Below are positions 28,223-37,127 of a stretch of 42,325 nucleotides of DNA, one piece after another (within the stretch, counting starts at the first letter, position 1; each line of letters opens with the position of its first letter). Under the pieces are notes generated by a model, which was given only the letters and a program-made list of their open reading frames with translations, was not told the DNA's origin and did not search any database. Made by a program: the position numbers and the translations under genes. This stretch comes from Lampropedia puyangensis (lineage in GTDB: Bacteria > Pseudomonadota > Gammaproteobacteria > Burkholderiales > Burkholderiaceae_C): the NCBI RefSeq assembly GCF_004833285.1, contig NZ_STFG01000027.1:1-42325 (forward strand). The letters are read 5' to 3'.

Positions 28223-28255
28223 GCCGCGCTCGGGTTCAAAAAACCCGGGCGCGGC
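28223..28255 (+). terminator. strong stem-loop between dctP and dctQ (attenuator or mRNA-stability element)
   Basis: The left arm GCCGCGCTCGGGTT (28223-28236) pairs over 14 positions, one of them G-U, with the segment at 28242-28255, closing a five-base loop. No T-tract follows, so it is not a standard intrinsic terminator. In TRAP operons such stems are often proposed to keep the receptor mRNA abundant relative to the permease. The 105-base gap around it has no other feature. Confidence 0.65.
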
Positions 28256-28304
28256 GTATTCGATTGTGCTCTCGCACCTCTGAACTCGTAATGAAAGTAC
28301 AACC

Positions 28305-28823
28305 ATGGCGCAATGCATTTACGGCCTAAGCCGTTTCCTCGCGTGGCTGGGCGGTGTGGTGCTGATTTTGCTGGCATCGATCAGCGTCATCAGTATTGCT
28401 GGCCGTGCTTTAAGTGGCTTTGGTCTGGGTCCTATCCCCGGGGATTTTGAACTGGTCGAAGCCGGGACTGCTCTGGCCGTTTTCTGCTTCATGCCATGGG
28501 CGCACTTGGTGCGCAGCCATGCAGTCGTTGATTTGTTTTGGGGCGTCTACCCTGCAGCCATGCAGCGTGTTTTGATTATTCTCAGTGACCTGTTGATGCT
28601 CGTGCTATGGGTATTGCTGATTTGGCGCATGGGCGTGGCAATGGTGGACTACCGCAGCAATGGTGAGTTGACCTTCATCTTGCAATTTCCCGTGTGGTGG
28701 GGTTATGCCGCCTCTTTGATTCCAGCAGTATTTGGTTGTGTTGTTTACGCGTGGCGACTGCTGGAGGATCTGGGCCTGACCCATCCCCCTGCTGGCTTTG
28801 TGGCCGCGAAAGGAGGCCATTGA
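28305..28823 (+). CDS. dctQ: TRAP transporter small permease subunit (DctQ)
   Basis: A 172-residue inner-membrane protein with four predicted transmembrane segments: about 14-34 (WLGGVVLILLASISVISIAG), 50-70, 85-110 and 130-150. The acidic early loop GPIPGDFELVEAGTALAVFCFMPWA is the DctQ signature. It partners with DctM to form the sodium-dependent TRAP permease used by the DctP receptor upstream. The ribosome-binding site is weak. Its stop overlaps the dctM start as TGATG, a sign of translational coupling. Confidence 0.93.
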   Translation: MAQCIYGLSRFLAWLGGVVLILLASISVISIAGRALSGFGLGPIPGDFELVEAGTALAVFCFMPWAHLVRSHAVVDLFWGVYPAAMQRVLIILSDLLMLVLWVLLIWRMGVAMVDYRSNGELTFILQFPVWWGYAASLIPAVFGCVVYAWRLLEDLGLTHPPAGFVAAKGGH

Positions 28824-30139
28824 TGGACCCGCTATATCTGGCCGCATGGTCTTTGCCGCTGTTGCTGGTGTTGATTTTTCTGCGCGTACCTATCGGCATT
28901 TCGATGCTGGTGCTGGGCGTTGGTGGCTCATGGTTGATCTTTGGCAGCATGGCACCGCTATTGAGTCAATTGCAAACCTTGGCCTACGGTCAGTTCTCCA
29001 GCCATTCGCTTTCCATCATTCCACTGTTTTTGCTGATGGGGCAGTTCGCCGCTTTGGGTGGAATGTCGCAAGCCCTGTTCAAAGCAGCCGAAGCATTCAT
29101 TGGCCACCGCAAAGGTGGCACGGCCATGGCTGCGGTAGGCGCTTGCACCGGCTTTGGGGCCATTTGCGGCTCCTCAATGGCCACAGCGGCCACCATGAGC
29201 CAAGTGGCACTTCCTGAGCTACGCCGAGCAGGCTACGCCAACAGCTTGTCTGTGGGCGCATTGGCCGCAGGGGGTACTTTAGGCATTTTGATTCCGCCCT
29301 CCATCGTGCTGGTGATTTACGCCATCCTGGCAGAGCAAAATATCGCCAAGATGTTTGCGGCAGCATTCGTTCCTGGCTTAGTGGCGGCTTTGGGCTACGT
29401 CCTGGTGGTAGCCATCGTGGTGCGCGTCAAGCCACACTTGGCTGGCCGAATGGACCCTGTGCCTTGGCCTGAGCGTTGGCGCGCACTGGCCGCTGTTTGG
29501 CCCGTGTTGCTGATTTTTGCCTTAGTACTCGGCGGTATTTACTCCGGCATGTTTACCCCAACTGAAGGCGCTGCCGTAGGCGCTGCGGGCACGGGTTTAC
29601 TGGCATGGCTGCGTGGTGGCTTAAACAAAGCCAACCTCCAATCAACCTTTGAAGCAACTGCAGCCAGCACTGCCATGCTGTTCATGATTGTGCTGGGTGC
29701 AGCCTCCTACAACACATTCTTGGCTCTGTCGATGTTGCCTCAAGAATTGGCCAGTTGGGTGGGCTCCATGGGTCTGTCGCCCTACCAAGTGCTATGGGCC
29801 ATTTTGCTGTTCTATATTGTGCTGGGCTGCGTGATGGACTCCATGTCCATGATCTTGCTGACCGTGCCGATTTTCTTCCCGATGATTTCTGGTCTGGACT
29901 TTGGCCTCACCCCTGAAGAAACAGCCATTTGGTTCGGCATTTTGGTCTTGGTCACGGCTGAAATAGGCTTGATTACGCCACCTGTTGGCATGAATCTCTT
30001 CGTTATCCAGTCCATGTCCAAAGACATCAAGATCAAAGAGGCTTACTCAGGCGTTATTCCGTTCGTGATGAGTGACTTAATTCGGGTTGTCATTCTGGTG
30101 CTATTCCCCTCCATATCCTTGTTCATCCTACGCTTATGA
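28823..30139 (+). CDS. dctM: TRAP transporter large permease subunit (DctM)
   Basis: A 438-residue inner-membrane transporter with about twelve hydrophobic segments. LVLIFLRVPIGISMLVLG opens the protein. FLLMGQFAALGGMSQALFKAAEAFIGHRKGG, ICGSSMATAATMSQVALPELRRAGY, AAGGTLGILIPPSIVLVIYAILAEQNIAKMFAA and LITPPVGMNLFVIQSM are the diagnostic DctM motifs. The start at 28823 shares its A with the dctQ stop; ATG 28694 lies inside dctQ and is rejected. The gene ends in an ATGA overlap with the aldo/keto reductase, so the transporter and reductase are co-translated. Confidence 0.95.
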   Translation: MDPLYLAAWSLPLLLVLIFLRVPIGISMLVLGVGGSWLIFGSMAPLLSQLQTLAYGQFSSHSLSIIPLFLLMGQFAALGGMSQALFKAAEAFIGHRKGGTAMAAVGACTGFGAICGSSMATAATMSQVALPELRRAGYANSLSVGALAAGGTLGILIPPSIVLVIYAILAEQNIAKMFAAAFVPGLVAALGYVLVVAIVVRVKPHLAGRMDPVPWPERWRALAAVWPVLLIFALVLGGIYSGMFTPTEGAAVGAAGTGLLAWLRGGLNKANLQSTFEATAASTAMLFMIVLGAASYNTFLALSMLPQELASWVGSMGLSPYQVLWAILLFYIVLGCVMDSMSMILLTVPIFFPMISGLDFGLTPEETAIWFGILVLVTAEIGLITPPVGMNLFVIQSMSKDIKIKEAYSGVIPFVMSDLIRVVILVLFPSISLFILRL

Positions 30140-31149
30140 GTACGCCACACAAACGCAAACTCGGGCCTTGGTCGGTATACCCCATTGGCCTGGGCTGCAT
30201 GAACCTCAGTCACGCTTATGGCGTGCCGCCTTCCAGAGCACAAGCCGAGCGGGTTTTGCTTGGGGCACTGGATGCAGGTGTGGACCTGTTTGATACCGCA
30301 GCACTGTATGGATTTGGCGCCAACGAAACCTTGATCGGCGACATTCTGGCCCCACACCGGCAACGGTTTGTACTGGCCAGCAAATGTGGCATGCAAGGCG
30401 TTGATGTACAGGGTGACGGCAAGCCAGTGCGCGTCATTGATGGGCGCCCTGCCACACTCAAAGCCACATGCGAAGCCGCACTCAAACGCCTGCGCACCGA
30501 TGTGATTGACCTGTACTACCTGCACCGCTGGGACAAACAGGTGTCCATTGAAGACAGCGTTGGCGCCCTGGCCGACTTGGTGCGCGAAGGCAAAATTCGC
30601 AGCATTGGTCTCTCGGAAGTCTCCGCCAGCACCTTGTGCAAAGCCCATGCCGTACACCCTATTGCGGCTGTGCAAACAGAGTATTCGCTTTGGAGCCGCA
30701 ACGCTGAAATTGCCGTGCTGCAAGCGTGCCAAGAGCTGGACGTTGCATTTGTCGCCTTCAGTCCGGTTGCACGCGGCTTTTTGACAGGTGCGCTGCGCAG
30801 CATCAATAGCTTGGCCGACAAAGACATTCGCCGCGCCATGCCGCGCTTTTCGCCGCAAAACTACCCCCTCAACATGCAACTGTTGCAGGCCTTTGAACAA
30901 CTGGCCCAGCAAGCGGGCTGCACGCCAGCCCAGCTGGCACTGGTGTGGTTGCTGGCACAGGGTGAACACATCATCCCCATCCCTGGCACCACCAGTCTGG
31001 AGCACCTGCAAGAAGACGTGCAAGCAGCGCAACTGACGATCGCGCCACAGCATGTGGCTGCAGCAGACACCTTGATCAACCGCCACAGCGTGCACGGCCC
31101 ACGCTACCCCGCATCCACCCTGCCTGAAATCGACACCGAGGATTTTTAA
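30136..31149 (+). CDS. aldo/keto reductase
   Basis: A 337-residue NADP(H)-dependent reductase. The catalytic tetrad is complete: Asp53 and Tyr58 (LFDTAALYG), Lys83 (ASKCG) and His130 (DLYYLHRWD). LSEVSASTL, QTEYSLWSR, VAFSPVARGFLTG and PIPGTTSLEHLQED are family cofactor-loop motifs. It is coupled to dctM by an ATGA overlap and ends one base before the Bug gene start, so it belongs to the extended lig operon. Its substrate may be an aromatic aldehyde that enters the pathway, but no residue fixes it. It does not resemble a tautomerase. Confidence 0.92.
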   Translation: MSTPHKRKLGPWSVYPIGLGCMNLSHAYGVPPSRAQAERVLLGALDAGVDLFDTAALYGFGANETLIGDILAPHRQRFVLASKCGMQGVDVQGDGKPVRVIDGRPATLKATCEAALKRLRTDVIDLYYLHRWDKQVSIEDSVGALADLVREGKIRSIGLSEVSASTLCKAHAVHPIAAVQTEYSLWSRNAEIAVLQACQELDVAFVAFSPVARGFLTGALRSINSLADKDIRRAMPRFSPQNYPLNMQLLQAFEQLAQQAGCTPAQLALVWLLAQGEHIIPIPGTTSLEHLQEDVQAAQLTIAPQHVAAADTLINRHSVHGPRYPASTLPEIDTEDF

Positions 31150-31150
31150 C

Positions 31151-32170
31151 ATGCGCAGCACCAACCCCAACCAGCCTCATACTTTGAGCCGCCGCCAATG
31201 GTTAAGCACCGCTACAGCATTGGCCGTGGCCCCTTGTTTGACCGCCATGCGTCCTGCCTGGGCCGCAGAATATCCCAGCAAGGCACTGTCCATGGTGGTG
31301 CCTTTTGGGGCCGGCGGCGTCGCAGACGTCACAGCGCGCACTGTGGCCCGCGTCATGGCACACAACTTGGCTCAGCCAGTCGTCATTGAAAACCGCCCCG
31401 GTGCGGGGGGAATCACGGCCACGTCATCGGTCGTACGCGCCAAGCCAGACGGCTACACCATGCTGCTGATCAGCAACGCCACCGCCATCAGCTCAACCCT
31501 GTTCCCCAAACAACCCTTTGATGTGCAAAAGGACTTGCAACCCATCAGCACTTTGGGCCACTTTGACTTGGCCGTATGCGTATCAGCCCAGTCGCCCTAC
31601 CAGTCCATGCAAGAGTTGCTGGCTTATGCCAAAGCCAACCCGGGCAAGCTCACGATAGGCACCATTGCCATCGGTTCTACGCAACACCTCACGGCAGAAC
31701 TCTTTAAAACCCGCACCGGGATCGATGCCCTCGTCGTGCCTTATGGTGGCTCGCCAGACGTCATCACGGCTTTACGCTCAGGCCAGGTTGATGTGGCCAT
31801 TGACATTCTCAGTCCGCTCCTTGCGCAGTTGCAGGCCAAAACCCCGGCTGTGCGCGCCTTGGCAGTCACTGCCGCGCAGCGCAACCCACTTCTACCAGAT
31901 GTCCCCAGCGCAGCAGAGGTCGGTATCGCTGATTTTGAAGTCAGCTCATGGAATGCCTTGGCAGTGCCTAAAAACACACCGCAAAGCATCGTTACCCGTT
32001 TAGAGCAAGCAGTCCGCCAAGCGCTGGCAGACACAGAAGTAGACAAAACTCTGCGGCAATTAGGCATTCGTCCTGAAGCCAGTACCCCTGAGGCACTGGG
32101 TTCTTTGTTGGAAAACGAAACCCAGCGCTGGCGCCAAGTCATTCAAGCGGCCAACATCGCAGTTGGCTAA
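31151..32170 (+). CDS. Bug-family substrate-binding protein, twin-arginine leader
   Basis: A 339-residue receptor. LSRRQWLSTATALAVA is a good twin-arginine signal, with cleavage near PAWA at about residue 38. The mature part has YPSKALSMVVPFGAGGVADVTAR, VVIENRPGAGGITA, DGYTML, VVPYGGSPDVITALRSGQVDVAID and VPKNTPQSIVTRL. It starts one base after the aldo/keto reductase stop and is the last gene of the extended lig unit. With dctPQM upstream, the operon carries two different classes of carboxylate receptor. No TctAB partners are present. No terminator is evident after it. Confidence 0.93.
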   Translation: MRSTNPNQPHTLSRRQWLSTATALAVAPCLTAMRPAWAAEYPSKALSMVVPFGAGGVADVTARTVARVMAHNLAQPVVIENRPGAGGITATSSVVRAKPDGYTMLLISNATAISSTLFPKQPFDVQKDLQPISTLGHFDLAVCVSAQSPYQSMQELLAYAKANPGKLTIGTIAIGSTQHLTAELFKTRTGIDALVVPYGGSPDVITALRSGQVDVAIDILSPLLAQLQAKTPAVRALAVTAAQRNPLLPDVPSAAEVGIADFEVSSWNALAVPKNTPQSIVTRLEQAVRQALADTEVDKTLRQLGIRPEASTPEALGSLLENETQRWRQVIQAANIAVG

Positions 32171-32438
32171 AAGCACGCATTGAATAGGCTGCTGGGCTCA
32201 TGCATTTCTTCTTGCAATGCAGCCCCCCCCTATCGCATTCATTTCTATTCGTGCGGAGCTCTTCATCTGTTCAATGTATGGAAGATCACCTGAAACTAGC
32301 CATCGTGAAGTTGCCCCCAGTTTTAGCGACCGTCCAAAAGCTAATGCAAACTGAGTGCAATCCACTACCATGAACACATAAGCAGAATTGGGCACTTGCC
32401 TACACAGGCGCCGTTGACGGTGGGATAATCAGCCCCAT
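32171..32438. promoter_or_regulatory. gap before map with extended -10 promoter
   Basis: Most of this 268-base stretch shows no gene, although an open minus-strand frame of 65 codons (32198-32395) is present and looks non-coding. At 32421-32429, TG-N-GATAAT forms an extended -10 element for map. Transcription would start near 32436, only two or three bases before the ATG at 32439, and no Shine-Dalgarno sequence lies between. Map may therefore be translated from a nearly leaderless message. Confidence 0.5.
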
Positions 32439-33257
32439 ATGTCCATCACGATTAACACAGAAGCAGATTTTCCGGGCTTGCGCGAAGCCTGCCGCTTGGC
32501 CTCGGAAGTGCTCGATTACATCACCCCCCATGTCAAGCCAGGCGTTACCACCAAAGAGATTGACCGCTTGGCCGCAGAATGCATGGCCCAGCAAGGCACA
32601 CGTTCGGCCAGTTTGAATTACCAGCCATCGTCTGATTACCCGCCTTTTCCAGGCTCCGTGTGCACCTCCCCAAATCATGTGGTGTGCCATGGCATTCCAA
32701 ACGAGAAGCCGCTAAAAAAAGGCGATATCCTCAACGTTGACGTCACGATCATTACCAAAGAAGGCTGGTATGGCGACAACAGCCGCATGTACGAAGTGGG
32801 CGAGACTTCCATTGCAGCCAAACGTCTGTGCCGCTTGACCTTTGAAGCCATGTGGCTAGGCATTTTGCAAGTCAAGCCCGGCAACCATTTAGGCGATGTG
32901 GGCCACGCTATCCAAAAGTTCGCCGAAGGCAATGGCCTGTCAGTGGTACGCGAATTCTGCGGCCATGGTATTGGCAAGCGCTTCCATGAAGAACCCCAAG
33001 TGCTGCACTACGGTCGCCCCGGCACCATGGAACTGCTCGAACCGGGCATGGTCTTCACCATTGAGCCTATGCTCAACCTAGGCCGCAAAGAAATCAAAGA
33101 GCACGGCAAGGACGGATGGACCATCGTGACCAAAGACCACAGTCTGACCGCCCAATGGGAACACCAAATTTTGGTGACGCCGACTGGCTATGAGGTGCTG
33201 ACCCTCTCGGAAGGCTCCCCCGCCTTACCGGAGTTCGTCAAATCCACCAAGACCTGA
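32439..33257 (+). CDS. map: methionine aminopeptidase, type I
   Basis: A 272-residue M24A metallopeptidase removing N-terminal Met from new proteins. Metal ligands fit the family order: Asp in NVDVTIITKEGWYGDNSRMY (two Asp), His in FCGHGIGKRFHEEPQVLHYG, and Glu in FTIEPMLNLG and QWEHQILVT. The substrate His is in NHVVCHGIPNEK. Length and motifs match bacterial Map. The ATG has no ribosome-binding site but follows an extended -10 element at very short distance. A terminator lies downstream before glnD. Confidence 0.97.
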   Translation: MSITINTEADFPGLREACRLASEVLDYITPHVKPGVTTKEIDRLAAECMAQQGTRSASLNYQPSSDYPPFPGSVCTSPNHVVCHGIPNEKPLKKGDILNVDVTIITKEGWYGDNSRMYEVGETSIAAKRLCRLTFEAMWLGILQVKPGNHLGDVGHAIQKFAEGNGLSVVREFCGHGIGKRFHEEPQVLHYGRPGTMELLEPGMVFTIEPMLNLGRKEIKEHGKDGWTIVTKDHSLTAQWEHQILVTPTGYEVLTLSEGSPALPEFVKSTKT

Positions 33258-33285
33258 CGCTCACGTCATGAACGGCTCATGCCTT

Positions 33286-33310
33286 AAGGCTTGGGCCTTT
33301 TTCTTTTTAT
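33286..33310 (+). terminator. intrinsic terminator after map
   Basis: A short hairpin AAGGC-TTGG-GCCTT (33286-33299) is followed by a T-rich run interrupted by one C, extending to about 33308. It lies 28 bases after the map stop and 55 before glnD. Confidence 0.7.
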
Positions 33311-33363
33311 GAACCGCGCATCCTTGCACCAAGGCAGCGCACTGCTTTTGAGGCCATCCATTC

Positions 33364-35982
33364 ATGCCTGTGCTTCGCGCTGCCCCATCCACATTGCCTG
33401 AGCTGCGAGAGCATTACCAGCAGCAAAAGCAAGCCATCGTCACCAATCTGCTCAAGCCAGGGCAGCAGGGCCGGCGCATCCACACCCAGTTGCGTTTGCT
33501 AGCCGAGTATGCAGACAATGTGCTGCGGCAGCTATGGCGCACGGCAGAGCTGCCGGGCGAGTTTGCGCTGTTGGCGGTAGGGGGCTTCGGGCGAAAAGCA
33601 CTGTTTCCGGCCTCGGATGTGGATGTATTGCTGCTGGTGCCAACAGGTAAAACCATCTGCGACGAAGATCCGCTCAAACAAAAAATCGAGCAATTCGTCA
33701 GTAGCTGTTGGGATGTTGGTTTGGAAATTGGTTTCAGCCTGCGTACCATTGAAGAGTCTCTGGACGACGCCGCCATTGACATCACCGTGCAAACGGCCAT
33801 GCTCGAATCTCGATGGATTGTGGGTAGCCGAAAGCTCTTCACGCAGTTTCAAGAAGCATTCCTCAAACACCTGGATCCGCTCACATTCTTGCGCGCCAAA
33901 ACGCTGGAAATGCGCCAACGCCATGTCAAATTCGACAACACGCCCTACGCGCTAGAGCCCAACTGCAAAGAATCTCCCGGAGGCTTGCGTGATCTGCACC
34001 TGATAATTTGGGCTGCACGTGCAGCGGGTTTGGGCAGCACTTGGGATGAGCTCGCCGCAAACGGCATTGCCACGGAACTCGAGGCGCATGAGTTAGCCGC
34101 TTGCGAAGCAGAATTGAGTCTCATCCGGGCCCGCCTGCATGCGATCTCCAAACGCCATGAAGACCGTTTGATTTTTGATCTGCAAAACAGCGTGGCCGAA
34201 TTGTTTGGCTACCGGTCTGAAACCCAGCAAGGTTCACGCTTGCCTATGCGTGCCAGCGAACAATTAATGCGTCAATATTATTGGTGCGCAAAGGCAGTCA
34301 CGCAACTCAACCAGATTCTGCTGCTCAATATTGAAGAGCGCCTCAACCCCAACGTACACCAACTGCGCCCAATCAATGAACGTTTTTACGACAAAGGTGG
34401 CATGGTCGAGGTCGCCAGCGATGATTTGTACATCAAAGACCCGCACGCCATTCTCGAAACATTCTTGCTGTATGAAACGCAGATCGGTCTCAAGGATCTT
34501 TCGGCGCGAACGCTGCGAGCGCTGTACAACTCACGCCATGTGATGAATGCCGCGTTCCGCAAAGACCCGGTCAATCGCGCGCTGTTCATGCAAATCATCC
34601 AACAGCCTGCAGGCATCACGCATGCTTTGCGCCTGATGAATCGCACCTCCGTACTCGGGCGCTATTTGTGGGCATTTCGCCGCATCGTTGGGCAAATGCA
34701 GCATGACTTGTTCCATGTTTACACAGTAGATCAGCACATCCTGATGGTGGTGCGCAATATGCGCCGCTTCTTCTTGGCAGAACACGCACACGAGTACCCT
34801 TATTGCTCCAGCTTGGCAGCAGGTTGGGACAAGCCATGGATCCTCTATCTTGCAGCACTGTTTCACGACATTGGCAAGGGGCGCGGTGGTGACCACTCAG
34901 ACATTGGCGCCCGCATTGTGCGCAAGTTCTGCCGTGCACATGGTATTGCCAAGCCAGATACTGATTTGCTGGTGTTTCTTGTGCAAGAGCATCTGATCAT
35001 GAGCCAAGTGGCGCAAAAACAGGATTTAAGCGATCCCGATGTGATTGCCACATTTGCTAAACGGGTTGGCAACGAGCGTTATTTGACTGCGCTTTATTTA
35101 CTAACCGTAGCCGACATCCGTGGCACCAGCCCCAAAGTATGGAATGCATGGAAAGGCAAGTTACTTGAAGACCTGTACCGCGCCACTGCCCGCCTGCTAG
35201 GCGGCAGCAAGCCTGACCCGCTTGCGGAAACCGAGATGCACAAAGGCGAAGCCCGTGTTCTGTTGGCACTTGATGCCATCACACCAGAGCAACTCAACAC
35301 TTTCTGGAAGCGCCTGGACTTTGGCTACTTCATGCGCCACACTGCCGACGAATTGGCGTGGCACGCACGGCATTTCGGCACACTACAGACTGACACACAA
35401 GCAGCGCCCGTTGTGCTTGCGCGCAAATCGGTCATTGGTGAAGGCCTGCAAATCACCATCTACGCGCCTGACCGTGCAGACTTGTTTGCCCGTATCTCCA
35501 GCTATTTTGACCAGGCTGAATACGAAATTCTCGATGCACGCATCCACACCACACACGACGACTTTGCACTCGATACCTTTCAGATTGCTTTGGAGTTTGC
35601 AAGCACCTCACTTGAATCAACCGCGCGTTTTATTGAAAAAGACCTCAGTCAGCACCTGCAGCGCAACACCCCCCTGCCGGAGCCTAAGGCACGTAGAGTC
35701 TCGCGCAGAGTGCGTCACTTCCCCGTGAATACGCGCATTCGGTTTGAACCTGATGACAAGGCTGAACACTGGGTCTTGACCGTGTCAGCATCGGATCGCC
35801 CTGGCCTGCTTTACTCCATTGCCTGGGTGCTGACACAATTCAAACTGGACATTCATTTAGCCAAGATCACCACCTTGGGCGAGCGCGCCGAAGACAGTTT
35901 CCTGCTGCAAGGCAAAACCAGTCTCAGCAATGCACAACAACACGCACTGGAACAAGCCTTGATTCAGCAAGTGCAAACGTAA
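33364..35982 (+). CDS. glnD: [protein-PII] uridylyltransferase/uridylyl-removing enzyme (GlnD)
   Basis: An 872-residue nitrogen-sensing bifunctional enzyme that uridylylates PII when glutamine is low and de-uridylylates it when glutamine is high. The nucleotidyltransferase motif GGFGRKALFPASDVDVLLL is at 73-91 with catalytic Asp85 and Asp87. A GlnE-like helical region follows. The HD domain contains FHDIGKGRGGDHSDIGA at 500-516 (His501, Asp502). Two ACT domains lie at about 693-745 (GEGLQITIYAPDRADLFARI) and 802-855 (HWVLTVSASDRPGLLYSI). All domains are intact and the length is usual for the family. It follows map, as in many beta- and gammaproteobacteria. Confidence 0.97.
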   Translation: MPVLRAAPSTLPELREHYQQQKQAIVTNLLKPGQQGRRIHTQLRLLAEYADNVLRQLWRTAELPGEFALLAVGGFGRKALFPASDVDVLLLVPTGKTICDEDPLKQKIEQFVSSCWDVGLEIGFSLRTIEESLDDAAIDITVQTAMLESRWIVGSRKLFTQFQEAFLKHLDPLTFLRAKTLEMRQRHVKFDNTPYALEPNCKESPGGLRDLHLIIWAARAAGLGSTWDELAANGIATELEAHELAACEAELSLIRARLHAISKRHEDRLIFDLQNSVAELFGYRSETQQGSRLPMRASEQLMRQYYWCAKAVTQLNQILLLNIEERLNPNVHQLRPINERFYDKGGMVEVASDDLYIKDPHAILETFLLYETQIGLKDLSARTLRALYNSRHVMNAAFRKDPVNRALFMQIIQQPAGITHALRLMNRTSVLGRYLWAFRRIVGQMQHDLFHVYTVDQHILMVVRNMRRFFLAEHAHEYPYCSSLAAGWDKPWILYLAALFHDIGKGRGGDHSDIGARIVRKFCRAHGIAKPDTDLLVFLVQEHLIMSQVAQKQDLSDPDVIATFAKRVGNERYLTALYLLTVADIRGTSPKVWNAWKGKLLEDLYRATARLLGGSKPDPLAETEMHKGEARVLLALDAITPEQLNTFWKRLDFGYFMRHTADELAWHARHFGTLQTDTQAAPVVLARKSVIGEGLQITIYAPDRADLFARISSYFDQAEYEILDARIHTTHDDFALDTFQIALEFASTSLESTARFIEKDLSQHLQRNTPLPEPKARRVSRRVRHFPVNTRIRFEPDDKAEHWVLTVSASDRPGLLYSIAWVLTQFKLDIHLAKITTLGERAEDSFLLQGKTSLSNAQQHALEQALIQQVQT

Positions 35983-36019
35983 AGCATGTCAGCAATCATC
36001 TGCATACTATCGAATAGCA

Positions 36020-36517
36020 TCATTGTTTCGCTTTGCACTCGATAGGGGCCATGCGCCCTATTTCAAGCGTCAATGCGTCGCCCTTACCTCGGATGGTGTT
36101 AGGCCCGTTGCTGTAAATAAAACCAGAACCACTGGGCTTTTCCTGCAATGCCATCACCGTGCCATTGCGTTCAAGCTCAGCCTTGTTCAAGTCAATAAAG
36201 TAACTAACCCGAATGTGTTGGTCAGGCTCACATTGGTATTCCACCACATTGACATTGACATTGACCTGGCCCGATGCTGCCACTTGGCTGCTGCGAAACA
36301 AAGTCCACTCCTCAACGTCGGAGCCATCAGGCAAACGACACATCCCGATTTCACCGGAATCGGTTTTTTCAACACGCAGTTGACCACCTTGGGCCACGCA
36401 ATGCTGCGATGCCGGATTAGCCATGCCCACTGGTGCAGTTCGGTTTTTTTGAGGTGCCTGAGTGCTTGTACAAGCGGCCAGCGCGGCAGTACTGACCGTC
36501 AAAATCCAATGTTTCAT
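36020..36517 (-). CDS. lipoprotein with DUF333 and MliC-like (lysozyme inhibitor) regions
   Basis: A 165-residue lipoprotein. MKHWILTVSTAALAAC has a lipobox LAAC with the lipidated Cys at 16. A DUF333-like region follows (ANPASQHCVAQGGQLRV through GMCRLPDGSDVEEWTLFR). Then comes a C-terminal domain like MliC/PliC inhibitors of c-type lysozyme, with VEYQCEPDQHIRVSYF and a second Cys in PIECKAK that could form the domain disulfide. The start at 36517 is preferred because the ATG at 36535 puts six extra residues before the signal. It converges on glnD, 37 bases away. Periplasmic protection against lysozyme is the likely role, by family. Confidence 0.8.
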   Translation of the reverse strand: MKHWILTVSTAALAACTSTQAPQKNRTAPVGMANPASQHCVAQGGQLRVEKTDSGEIGMCRLPDGSDVEEWTLFRSSQVAASGQVNVNVNVVEYQCEPDQHIRVSYFIDLNKAELERNGTVMALQEKPSGSGFIYSNGPNTIRGKGDALTLEIGRMAPIECKAKQ

Positions 36518-36641
36518 GGCCGCAGTGTACTGCATGCCTTACCAATACAAGTGACGCCTCAACCAGAACCATACAACGGCGTTGACTGCATGCATTTCAA
36601 TCAAACGGACAGCCACTCTGCCCGATAATGGCACCACAATC

Positions 36642-37088
36642 ATGAACAACTACTGGCTCTTTCTGCGCAATCTTCTATGGCCAACGTGCCTAGCGGTTCT
36701 CTTGGGCGCAACCATAGCAGGCTTGGGCTTTATTCTCTTTGCCGGCCTGGCCACAATGGGCTCTGGAGGCGAGACGACCAACCCGTTCTTCACAGAACTC
36801 TTTAGCTACTGGCTTTTAATCAGCATATCTGCCTCTGTATTTGGATTGCTCCCAGCCTTGCTGCTAGGTGCGCCACTGTATGCCTACTTGGCATACAAGC
36901 GCTGGCTTAGCCCCTTATCGCTGCTGCTTAGCGGTGTGGCGCCCGGATTAGTGCTCTGGGTTTTCAGCGACTTCAAAACAGCTCGTATATTCTGCATTTT
37001 TGGCTGCGTTGTGGCTTGCACCCTGCATGTTTTGGCACGCCATGATGTGCGCACCTTGCAAAATGCGATGGACGCGCATAGCGCTTGA
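36642..37088 (+). CDS. small integral membrane protein of unknown function
   Basis: A 148-residue hydrophobic protein with about four transmembrane segments: 10-36 (LLWPTCLAVLLGATIAGLGFILFAG in part), 52-78, 88-105 and 108-130. No family motif is recognised. GATAAT at 36624-36629 is a possible -10 only 12 bases before the ATG, with no ribosome-binding site between, so the message may be nearly leaderless. It is followed 39 bases later by a LysE-family gene with its own AGGAG site. Confidence 0.75.
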   Translation: MNNYWLFLRNLLWPTCLAVLLGATIAGLGFILFAGLATMGSGGETTNPFFTELFSYWLLISISASVFGLLPALLLGAPLYAYLAYKRWLSPLSLLLSGVAPGLVLWVFSDFKTARIFCIFGCVVACTLHVLARHDVRTLQNAMDAHSA

Positions 37089-37127
37089 GCCTTCTTTCAT
37101 TCGATTTACCTCTTGAGGAGCACACCC

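Noticed and set aside
30043-31170. Open minus-strand frame opposite the aldo/keto reductase
   Set aside because: Antisense to a gene with an intact catalytic tetrad; no domains or ribosome-binding site.
32198-32395. 65-codon minus-strand frame in the gap before map, considered as a transposase remnant
   Set aside because: No transposase motif, inverted repeats or target duplication could be seen.
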